Origin: Cloacimonetes bacterium SCGC AAA252-N17
GTDB lineage: Bacteria > Cloacimonadota > Cloacimonadia > JGIOTU-2
NCBI GenBank assembly: GCA_000404785.1
Contig: ASNI01000018.1
Span: 1 to 14,030 of the forward strand
Direction: 5' to 3'
DNA: 14,030 bases
Part shown: positions 1 through 7,044 of the stretch, piece by piece
How the letters are laid out: every line of letters begins with the position of its first letter
Position numbering within the stretch: position 1 is the stretch's first letter
Position numbers and translations under genes: made by a program
The notes under the pieces: generated by a model
Databases searched by the model: none
Seen by the model: only the letters and a program-made list of their open reading frames with translations
What the model was told of the DNA's origin: nothing

Positions 1-3
1 TTG

Positions 4-26
4 GTAATTATGTGTAAAGTAATTAC
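4..26. repeat. short perfect inverted repeat at left edge
   Basis: GTAATTA (4-10) and TAATTAC (20-26) are exact reverse complements separated by 9 bases. It lies about 95 bases upstream of the first gene's start. It could be an operator or part of an upstream gene's 3' end. It is AT-only apart from one G/C pair, so chance is a real possibility. Confidence 0.25.
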
Positions 27-120
27 TCAATTATATTTCAAGGGTTTTTATAGTAAACTCATAATATGTAATGCAAGACTCAAATATTACTTAAAAGAAA
101 AAAATCAGAGAGGAGTAAAA

Positions 121-693
121 ATGAAAAAGTTAGTGTTTGTAACGATAGTAATACTTTGTATTATTTCATGTAATACTTCACACACATCAAAGCCACCCCA
201 GTGGGTAAAAGAGGTTACTCCAACAAGTGGATATTTGTATGGAGTTGGTCAAGCAGAAGGGGAAAGAGAATCTGTTATCAATGCTTTATCAGAATTATAT
301 TGTAATGTAATCAAGTTTAGGGATTCTTCTAAAGCAAGTATTGAAGATGAATTTCAATCAGGTCAAGAAATTATCATACCAATTAAAGTTGGAGAAATAG
401 AGATAAAAGCTCTAATAAAAAAATTCGATGATTCAACTATTGTTGAGAAAATCGTAACTATTTCATTCTTAGATGATGGTAGGGTATTGGAATATAAACA
501 ATACACTGTTCAGCAATCTGGAATAACTGATGAATATACTCTCAGTATAACAGAAAAGGGATATGGATTAGAATATTTGATTAATGAATTGGAAATTGCA
601 GGTTGCACGGTAGAATTTTATTCAGATGGGATGAAGGATTACACATTGATTAAATGTAATGTGAAAGCAATCAATCGATATTTATCTGATTAA
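121..693 (+). CDS. LPP20-like lipoprotein, 190 aa
   Basis: Small outer-membrane-type lipoprotein of unknown function. The N-terminus is a lipoprotein signal peptide: MKK, a hydrophobic stretch, then a lipobox ending at Cys17 (IISC). Shortly after the Cys comes PPQWV, then a Y-LYGVGQAE segment and a helix (about residues 22-70). That Trp-then-GVG-then-Ala pattern is characteristic of LPP20/FlgP-type lipoprotein domains. The remaining ~110 residues (IIIPIKVGEIEIKAL onward) look like a small alpha/beta domain that I do not recognise. An in-frame TTG at base 1 would add 40 residues ahead of the signal peptide. The ATG at 121 is preferred because it has AGGAG at 111-115 and puts the signal sequence at the N-terminus. 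It stands alone: a 257-base gap follows before bamA. Family assignment is by motif only. Confidence 0.72.
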   Translation: MKKLVFVTIVILCIISCNTSHTSKPPQWVKEVTPTSGYLYGVGQAEGERESVINALSELYCNVIKFRDSSKASIEDEFQSGQEIIIPIKVGEIEIKALIKKFDDSTIVEKIVTISFLDDGRVLEYKQYTVQQSGITDEYTLSITEKGYGLEYLINELEIAGCTVEFYSDGMKDYTLIKCNVKAINRYLSD

Positions 694-950
694 AATCTAC
701 ACCATATCTTTACCAAGCACCAGCTTAGTCAAGCTATAATATTGTAACTATAGAATACAAAATTTGCGATTCTATTGAATTAAGAAGGTGTTATAATTAT
801 TTTGTAACATCACGGATGTTTTACTCCAAATTATACAGCACTGGAAAATTAGAATGTATTCAGATAACTATATCTTACTAAAAAACTTTACTAATTATTT
901 TGATGGCTGGAAATATGCCATAAATTACCAATAAGATTTTATAAAAAATT
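694..950. other. intergenic region upstream of bamA
   Basis: 257 bases with no credible gene. It should hold the terminator of the lipoprotein gene and the promoter of the bam/lpx operon. Two TATAAT hexamers are present (735-740 and 792-797), but neither has a convincing TTGACA-like box at 16-18 bases. Two small hairpins can be drawn: AGCTT/AAGCT (722-735) and ATGGC/GCCAT (903-921). The second lies 29 bases before the bamA start. Neither is followed by a T-run, so neither is called as a terminator. Confidence 0.4.
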
Positions 951-3206
951 ATGAAAAAAATTATATTCTTTATTTTAGTAGCTCTATTTATGTTTTGCAC
1001 GACCTCTGCTTTTGCACAAATCGAGTACAACTATATTTCCGATATTGAAATTACAGGAAATATCAATGTGACCACTCAGCTTATCAAATCTGCATCAGGT
1101 CTGGCGCTTGGGCAGATATTCTCTACAGACAAGATCACCAAAGCCATACAGAATATTTATAAGCTTGGATTATTCAGTGATATCAAAGTTGATAAGTTTC
1201 AGGGCGATAAAGGTGTGAAGATCATCATACTGGTTTCTGAATATCCAATAATACAGGATTGGGAAATAACAGGTAACAAAAAGATACGTCTCGATGATAT
1301 CAAGAAGAAGTTTAGACTTGTTCGTGGTGATTATTGGTCTGGTGAAAGAGAGCTTGAAATAAAGAATAAGATCCTTGAACTATATTATTCCAAGGGATAC
1401 CGGCTTGCTGCGGTCAATTTCAAAAAAGAACCGGCATTGACCAATCGAATCGAGCTCGCCATTGTAATAAATGAGGGTCAAAAAGTTGTGATAAAGGAGA
1501 TCAATTTCAGTGGTAACGAATTGGTTACAGACAAGAAACTCCGCAGGATCATAAAGACAAAGAAGAGCGGCTTCTTGCGTTCGGGAGAGTTTGATCAGGA
1601 AAAATTTGATGAAGACCTGACCCGCATAGTTGGTTACTATAATTCCAAGGGATATATCGATGCTGCTATTATTGGCTGGGACCCGAAGTATGACGGAAAA
1701 GGTCAGCTCTTCCTGACAATCGATGTATATGAAGGTAATCAATACCGCATCGGCGAAATATCTATTGAAGGAAATACTTTATTCAGCAAAGATATCCTTC
1801 TTCACCAGCTTAAGTTTGAAAAAGATGAGATCTTTAACAGGGAAGAGTTTGATGAAAAACTGAATGGCATCCGCTCCATGTATTATGAAGAGGGATATAT
1901 TTATTCGACGGTCTCACCTCAAATCAAGCCAAAGGGTGAAATTGTCAACATCAATATCTTTGTGCAGGAAAACAACCGGGTAAAGGTCAGGCAGATATAT
2001 ATAAAAGGCAACAAGAAAACAAAAGAGAAGATCATCCGCAGGCAGCTCGCAATTGTTCCGGGTGATTACTTCAGACAATCCCTGCTAATACAAAGTCAAA
2101 GAAATATCTATAATCTTGGATTCTTTGAGCCCAATATCGGGTTTGATTACCAACCCATCAATGATGAAGGGGATATTGATCTCATCTTTGAACTTGAAGA
2201 CAAAGAATCCGGCACTGCAAATATGGGTGTAAATTATGATGAAGAGGATAAGCTCACAGGATTTCTTTCCTTATCTCACAATAATCTTTTCGGAAAAGCA
2301 TGGGGATTGAAATTTTCCTGGGAGTTCAGTGGTGCAAAGCAGGAATATGATATCAGCTTTACCAACCCATATTTTTATGATACGAATATTCTTGTAGGTG
2401 CAGATGTATATCATCAGCGAAATGATTGGAGTGATTATAACTATCGTGTTGTTAAATCCGGTGGTGGTTTCCGTATTGGAACCAGGATACCATGGGTCAA
2501 TTATTCAAAAGTCACAACAGGTTATTCCATTACTCAAAAGGAGTATAGTATTCTTGATGAGAATGATAATGTTTCATCTTCTCTACGAGCTCTTGTTGAT
2601 AAAGGTAAAATACTTACCAGTACTACCTTCCTTACATTTGAGCGAGATGACAGAGATAATGTTTTCCGCCCAAGCGAAGGTTCACTTGTGAGATCATATA
2701 CAGAACTTGCAGGTGGTCCTTTTGGCGGAAGTGAAAACTATATTAAAGAGATCATTCAAACAAACTGGTATCTGAAACTTTTCTGGAAATTCTCGCTCGG
2801 TATGCGCTTTAGAGTTGGTTGTGTGAAGGCATTTGGCGATACTGATGAAGTGCCGCCGGACGAACTTTTCTATCCCGGAGGTACAGGCGCTGACGGTATT
2901 CGAGGATATCCCGATAATAGTATTGTACCTGAAGATAAGGATGGTGGTAAAGCAGAATTTATCACGTCAAGTGAAATTACATTCCCCATCTCAGGCGACC
3001 AGATCATAGGTGTGATGTTCCTCGATGCGGGTAATTCTTATAATTATCTTTCAGAGATCAATATACAAAAACTTAAGAAGGGCATTGGAATGGGTGTACG
3101 AATAATGTCACCTATGGGTCTTCTTGGATTTGATTATGCCTATGGCTTAGATAGAAAAGAGAAAAATAAATGGCAGTTCCATTTCCAGTTTGGCTCAACA
3201 TTTTAA
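951..3206 (+). CDS. bamA: outer membrane protein assembly factor BamA
   Basis: Omp85-family insertase that folds beta-barrel proteins into the outer membrane. 751 aa, close to the usual 750-850. Residues 1-22 are a signal peptide with cleavage at AFA|Q. Five POTRA domains follow (roughly 24-107, 108-190, 191-270, 271-350, 351-425), each with the characteristic I-x-G-N strand motif (ITGN, FSGN, IEGN, IKGN) and a late G-Y/F turn. The rest is the 16-strand barrel (Bac_surface_Ag). Around residues 649-653 it carries GIRGY, the counterpart of the conserved (V/I)RG(F/Y) motif of loop 6. The chain ends in Phe (FQFGSTF), as expected for a barrel beta-signal. The ribosome-binding site before ATG 951 is weak. 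It is the first gene of the five-gene operon, 39 bases before skp. BamA followed by Skp/OmpH and lpxD is a classic conserved order. Confidence 0.96.
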   Translation: MKKIIFFILVALFMFCTTSAFAQIEYNYISDIEITGNINVTTQLIKSASGLALGQIFSTDKITKAIQNIYKLGLFSDIKVDKFQGDKGVKIIILVSEYPIIQDWEITGNKKIRLDDIKKKFRLVRGDYWSGERELEIKNKILELYYSKGYRLAAVNFKKEPALTNRIELAIVINEGQKVVIKEINFSGNELVTDKKLRRIIKTKKSGFLRSGEFDQEKFDEDLTRIVGYYNSKGYIDAAIIGWDPKYDGKGQLFLTIDVYEGNQYRIGEISIEGNTLFSKDILLHQLKFEKDEIFNREEFDEKLNGIRSMYYEEGYIYSTVSPQIKPKGEIVNINIFVQENNRVKVRQIYIKGNKKTKEKIIRRQLAIVPGDYFRQSLLIQSQRNIYNLGFFEPNIGFDYQPINDEGDIDLIFELEDKESGTANMGVNYDEEDKLTGFLSLSHNNLFGKAWGLKFSWEFSGAKQEYDISFTNPYFYDTNILVGADVYHQRNDWSDYNYRVVKSGGGFRIGTRIPWVNYSKVTTGYSITQKEYSILDENDNVSSSLRALVDKGKILTSTTFLTFERDDRDNVFRPSEGSLVRSYTELAGGPFGGSENYIKEIIQTNWYLKLFWKFSLGMRFRVGCVKAFGDTDEVPPDELFYPGGTGADGIRGYPDNSIVPEDKDGGKAEFITSSEITFPISGDQIIGVMFLDAGNSYNYLSEINIQKLKKGIGMGVRIMSPMGLLGFDYAYGLDRKEKNKWQFHFQFGSTF

Positions 3207-3245
3207 GTAAGAAATTTTAATTTTATGTAATAAGGAGATATAATA

Positions 3246-3794
3246 ATGAAATTCAAAAGTATTCTAATTGTGATGTTATTAGTTCTGATACCTGCGATGG
3301 TATCTGCTGCTGCACAGAAGATCGGCGTGATCGATGTCGATAAAGTGTATAATAGCTTTGAAGAAAAGAGTATTGCCGAGCAGCAGTTCTATCAGGAATC
3401 AGCACAATGGGAAACGGATCTTGGTGAAAAGGAAGCGGAAATAAACCGTCTGAAAGATGAATATGCAAACCTTCCTCCAATCGTATCCAAAGAACGTCGC
3501 GATCAAAAAGTGAAAGAGATCGAACAGAAACAAACTGAATTCTATAATTTAGCTAATGATTATCGTAACAAAGCCGTCGAACGCCAGATGGAACTTCTTG
3601 CACCTATCAGTGAAAAGATAGTTAATGCTATTAATGAGGTCGCTGAAGAAAACGGTCTGGATATTGTGCTTAACACCATGCAGGGCGAGGTCGTACTTTA
3701 TATTAAGAACGAAGAAATCGATATTACTGAAGAGGTCATTGAAAAGCTGAATATAAACGCCACTCCTGTTCCTGAAGAGCAAACCAACGAATGA
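3246..3794 (+). CDS. skp: OmpH/Skp-family periplasmic chaperone
   Basis: Periplasmic holdase that keeps unfolded outer-membrane proteins soluble on the way to BamA. 182 aa. The signal peptide spans residues 1 to about 21-23 (VSA|AA or SAA|AQ). After it comes KIGVIDVDKVYNSF, the first strand of the OmpH core. A long charged coiled coil follows (about residues 36-120, rich in E, K, Q), which would form the tentacle arms. The core is completed by a helix and strands (GLDIVLN, VVLYIKNEEIDITEEVIEKLN). The start is supported by AAGGAG at 3232-3237, 8 bases before ATG. Its TGA overlaps the lpxD ATG as ATGA (3791-3794), which suggests translational coupling. Confidence 0.93.
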   Translation: MKFKSILIVMLLVLIPAMVSAAAQKIGVIDVDKVYNSFEEKSIAEQQFYQESAQWETDLGEKEAEINRLKDEYANLPPIVSKERRDQKVKEIEQKQTEFYNLANDYRNKAVERQMELLAPISEKIVNAINEVAEENGLDIVLNTMQGEVVLYIKNEEIDITEEVIEKLNINATPVPEEQTNE

Positions 3795-4846
3795 AACAAT
3801 TCGCATTAGCACTTCCCATTGAAAAGCTTGCAGCTATTGCAGAAGGAAAGTTGGTCAAAATTCGGGACTGCACATGTAATGCTGTATCTTCCCTTGAAGA
3901 AGCAGACGAGCATACTGTGGTCTTTTTTCAGGACCCAAAATTTGAAAAGGCATTTGCGAAATCTAAGGCAGGTGTTTTTCTTATACCTGAAAAACTGGAT
4001 TTGAATACAATACCCAAACGGAACTATATTCTATGTTCAAAGCCCTACATTTCTTTATTAAGGATCGTTGCTTATTTCTTGCAATCAACACAAAAACCTA
4101 TAAAAGGCAAAGACATTCATCCCACCGCAGTTATTGATGGATCTGTAAATGTGCCTGAAAATATTACTATTGCAGCCTATGCAGTAATAGGAAAGAATGT
4201 TGTTTTGGGAGAATATTCTTCGATTCATGAAAACGTTGTTATCAAAGATGATGTGGTCATGGGTGAAAGATGCTGTTTATATCCGGGAGTAACCATCTAT
4301 AATGAAGTCCAGATCGGAAGTGATGTGAGAATTCACGCAGGATGTGTTATTGGTTCGGATGGTTTTGGCTATATCTGGGATGGAAAGAAGCATCAAAAAA
4401 TTCCACAGGTAGGCAGAGTTATTATTGAAGATGATGTGGAACTCGGCGCTAATGTTTCTATCGACAGAGGTGCACTTGGTGATACGATCATTCGAAAAGG
4501 ATCAAAAATTGATAACCTGGTTCAAATTGCTCACAATGTTGAAGTAGGAGAGTACACGATCCTTTGCTCACAAGTCGGGATTGCTGGAAGTTCAAAAGTT
4601 GGAAGCAACTGTATATTCGCAGGACAGGTCGGCGTAGCAGATCATGTAAAAGTCGGGAATAATGTCAAAATTGGAGCACAATCAGGGATTCCTAATGATA
4701 TTCCAGATAACAAGATAGTGCTTGGATATCCTGCAATGGATATCGGCCTGCAGAGAAGGATTATCGCTTCTTTAAAAGAATTGCCCGATATGATAAAATA
4801 CTTCCATCAACTGAAAAAGAAGGAAGAAAATGATGTACATTCATGA
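3791..4846 (+). CDS. lpxD: UDP-3-O-acylglucosamine N-acyltransferase LpxD
   Basis: Third enzyme of lipid A synthesis. It transfers a 3-hydroxyacyl chain from acyl carrier protein to the amine of UDP-3-O-acyl-glucosamine, in the cytoplasm. 351 aa (E. coli LpxD is 341). Residues 1 to about 100 form the uridine-binding N-terminal domain. Hexapeptide repeats of the left-handed beta helix run from about 107 to 320 (for example IHPTAVIDGSVNVPENITI). The signature IGSDGFGY is present. The catalytic His is His248 in QIAHNVEVG. A helical C-terminal tail (about 320-351) fits the acyl-carrier-protein recognition region. It starts inside the skp stop codon (ATGA) and its last 17 bases overlap the start of lpxC/fabZ, so expression is probably coupled. 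Confidence 0.96.
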   Translation: MKQFALALPIEKLAAIAEGKLVKIRDCTCNAVSSLEEADEHTVVFFQDPKFEKAFAKSKAGVFLIPEKLDLNTIPKRNYILCSKPYISLLRIVAYFLQSTQKPIKGKDIHPTAVIDGSVNVPENITIAAYAVIGKNVVLGEYSSIHENVVIKDDVVMGERCCLYPGVTIYNEVQIGSDVRIHAGCVIGSDGFGYIWDGKKHQKIPQVGRVIIEDDVELGANVSIDRGALGDTIIRKGSKIDNLVQIAHNVEVGEYTILCSQVGIAGSSKVGSNCIFAGQVGVADHVKVGNNVKIGAQSGIPNDIPDNKIVLGYPAMDIGLQRRIIASLKELPDMIKYFHQLKKKEENDVHS

Positions 4847-6266
4847 AAATCAACAAACCATTAAGGATTCGATAAGCTATTCAGGTATTGGCTTACATAC
4901 CGGAACGATAAGTACAGTTACATTTAAACCGGCATTAGAAAATACAGGAATAATTTTCCGTCGTATTGACCTGCCCGGGAAACCGGAAATTCCTGCTGAC
5001 ATACAGCATGTAATTAGTCTGGATAGAGGAACGAACATTGGTATCAAAGATGCAACTATTGCGACTATCGAGCATGTGCTTTCTGCAATAAAAGGGCTTG
5101 AGATAGATAATATTATTGTTGAAATTGACGGTGAGGAAATTCCTGTTGCTGACGGCAGTGCCATTGAGTTTGTGAAAGCTCTGAAAAAATGCGGTATTGA
5201 AGAGCAGGATGCAGAACGTAAATATCTTGAGATAAAGAAACCCCTTTCCTTTTCTGTTCCAGAGTATAATGTTGATGTTGTTGTCGTGCCGTCTGAATCT
5301 TTGAAAATAACCTTTTTCATTGATTTTGATCATCCAAATCTAAAACCTCAATACACTTCAATGGTTTCTGTCAAAGATGAATATGAAAAGGGTTTTGCTT
5401 CCGCAAGAACATTTTGCTTTGTAAATGACATCAAACAGCTTCGTGCAGCAGGCTTGATAAAGGGTGGCAGCTTGAATAATGCATTGGTTATCGGCGATGA
5501 TAGTATGTCTGATAAGGATATTCAGGAATTGAGAGAACTCTTCAATGTGAAAGGAGAGCTCAAACTCGATGAACAAAAATTACTGAATTCAGGACCTTTG
5601 AGATATTATAATGAATTTGTCAGACATAAAGTTGTTGATCTCATTGGAGATCTGGCGCTTCTCGGTATCCCTATAAAGGGACATATCCTTGCGGCTCGCT
5701 CAGGACACAGAACCAATATTGAGTTGATCAAAAAGATCAAAAAGCAATATGAAAATGATATATTAAAAGCTAAGTATCGGGAAAAGGAAGTGAAGGGTGT
5801 TGTCTTTGACAATAAGGCGATCCAACGAATACTCCCACACAGATATCCAATGCTTCTGGTTGATAAAGTCGTTGAGTTCACTCCAGGCGAGTCAATTGTA
5901 GGTATCAAAAATGTCACTGCGAATGAGCCTTTTTTTCAAGGACATTTTCCAGATCATCCTGTTATGCCGGGAGTACTTATTGTAGAAGCAATGGCTCAAA
6001 CCGGGGGAATCCTTGTGCTCAACGAATGTCCAAATCCGCATGATTTCGTTGCATATTTTCTTTCAATAGACAAGGTGAAATTTAGAAAACTGGTTGTTCC
6101 AGGTGATCGGCTTGAATTTCGAATGAGATTGGTTCGATCACGAGTAGGAGTGCATGTCATCGAAGGAAAAGCTTATGTTGATGATCAATTAGTTTGCGAG
6201 GGGGAATTAAAAGCAAAATTGGTTAAGAAAAATGACTCAAATAATCCATCCAACAGCAATAGTTGA
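4830..6266 (+). CDS. lpxC/fabZ: bifunctional LpxC deacetylase / FabZ dehydratase fusion
   Basis: One 478-aa chain joins two enzymes. Residues 1 to about 315 are LpxC, the zinc UDP-3-O-acyl-GlcNAc deacetylase, the committed step of lipid A synthesis. Visible are SGIGLHTG, the EH pair E81-H82 (TIEHVLSA), the zinc ligands H266 and D270 (RHKVVDLIGD), and the catalytic H293 (SGHRTN). Residues about 327-470 are FabZ, the (3R)-hydroxyacyl-ACP dehydratase of fatty-acid elongation. It has LPHRYPMLLVD, active-site H372 (QGHFPDHPVMPG) and E386 (VEAMAQ), spaced 14 residues apart as in E. coli FabZ (H54/E68). Such fusions are known from Bacteroidota, Chlorobi and relatives. The start is ATG 4830 (or the adjacent ATG 4833), with AAGGAAG at 4820-4826. 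It overlaps lpxD by 17 bases and lpxA by 35. Both active sites look intact. Confidence 0.96.
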   Translation: MMYIHENQQTIKDSISYSGIGLHTGTISTVTFKPALENTGIIFRRIDLPGKPEIPADIQHVISLDRGTNIGIKDATIATIEHVLSAIKGLEIDNIIVEIDGEEIPVADGSAIEFVKALKKCGIEEQDAERKYLEIKKPLSFSVPEYNVDVVVVPSESLKITFFIDFDHPNLKPQYTSMVSVKDEYEKGFASARTFCFVNDIKQLRAAGLIKGGSLNNALVIGDDSMSDKDIQELRELFNVKGELKLDEQKLLNSGPLRYYNEFVRHKVVDLIGDLALLGIPIKGHILAARSGHRTNIELIKKIKKQYENDILKAKYREKEVKGVVFDNKAIQRILPHRYPMLLVDKVVEFTPGESIVGIKNVTANEPFFQGHFPDHPVMPGVLIVEAMAQTGGILVLNECPNPHDFVAYFLSIDKVKFRKLVVPGDRLEFRMRLVRSRVGVHVIEGKAYVDDQLVCEGELKAKLVKKNDSNNPSNSNS

Positions 6267-7008
6267 TCCCAAAGCACAGATCGGAAATGATGTAGAGATT
6301 GGCCCTTATTCAATTATAGGGCCGAAAGTAATACTCCATGATGGAGTAAAAGTTTCATCGAATGTTGTGTTAGATGGACGAACAACTATTGGAAAGGGAT
6401 GCAGGATTTTCCATTCTGCAGTGATTGGTACTGAGCCACAGGATCTTAAGTATGCCGGCGAAGATACAGCAGTTGAGATCGGTGAGCACACCACAATAAG
6501 AGAATTTGCAACTATTAATCGATCAAGCAATATTGAACAACCCACAAGAGTAGGGAATAATTGTCTTCTTATGATATACATGCACGTAGCTCATGATTGC
6601 CAGCTCGGAAACAGGGTGATCCTTGCAAATAGTGTGAATCTGGCTGGGCATGTGATAATAGAAAATAATGCTACCATTGGCGGCTTAACTCCTGTTCATC
6701 AATTCGTTCATATCGGCTGTTTTGCCTTTATTGGCGGATTTTCTAGGGTGAGTCAGGATGTTGCGCCTTATACGCGAGGAGCAAGTGTTCCATATAGATC
6801 AGTAGGGTTAAATTCCATTGGTTTGCAAAGGAATAATTTTTCTGAGGAAACAAGAGCAACCCTGAGAAAGCTCTACAGGATTTTCTATAATTCAAATCTA
6901 AATACAGCACAGGCATTGGAAAAAATAAAGTCTGAAATTGAAATGATCTATGAAGTAAAACATTTTATTGAATTTGTAGAAAATTCTGAACGCGGGATTG
7001 CGAAATGA
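6232..7008 (+). CDS. lpxA: UDP-GlcNAc acyltransferase LpxA
   Basis: First enzyme of lipid A synthesis, a trimeric cytoplasmic acyltransferase. It moves a 3-hydroxyacyl chain from ACP to the 3-OH of UDP-GlcNAc. 258 aa (E. coli 262). Hexapeptide repeats run from IHPTAIVDPKAQIG to about residue 185. Catalytic His121 lies in MHVAHDC, the counterpart of E. coli His125. The LpxA-type segment GGLTPVHQFVHIG is present. A helical C-terminal domain (about 190-258) ends naturally in FVENSERGIAK. The ATG lies 35 bases inside the 3' end of lpxC/fabZ, a long overlap that implies coupled translation. It is the last gene of the operon, and the next gene converges from the other strand 36 bases away. Confidence 0.96.
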   Translation: MTQIIHPTAIVDPKAQIGNDVEIGPYSIIGPKVILHDGVKVSSNVVLDGRTTIGKGCRIFHSAVIGTEPQDLKYAGEDTAVEIGEHTTIREFATINRSSNIEQPTRVGNNCLLMIYMHVAHDCQLGNRVILANSVNLAGHVIIENNATIGGLTPVHQFVHIGCFAFIGGFSRVSQDVAPYTRGASVPYRSVGLNSIGLQRNNFSEETRATLRKLYRIFYNSNLNTAQALEKIKSEIEMIYEVKHFIEFVENSERGIAK

Positions 7009-7036
7009 TTTTTTTGCATTTTTTTATTAAAAAAAT
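7009..7036. terminator. possible AT-only bidirectional terminator
   Basis: The gap between the convergent lpxA and kinase genes is almost pure A/T. It contains a T7 run (7009-7015), then T7 (7019-7025) and A7 (7029-7035), which pair with a 3-base loop. On the lpxA strand, the T7 run at 7009-7015 lies before the hairpin. There is no GC stem, so a classical terminator is not assured. Position between converging genes is the main argument. Confidence 0.3.
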
Positions 7037-7044
7037 TGACAGGC

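Noticed and set aside
1..120. Coding extension of the first lipoprotein upstream to the TTG at base 1
   Set aside because: It would place 40 residues before a good lipoprotein signal peptide. AGGAG at 111-115 fits the ATG at 121.
4877..5333. Long open frames on the minus strand inside lpxC/fabZ, and similar frames inside bamA, skp, lpxA and the kinase
   Set aside because: They lie wholly within genes with clear family motifs and lack ribosome-binding sites and recognisable domains.
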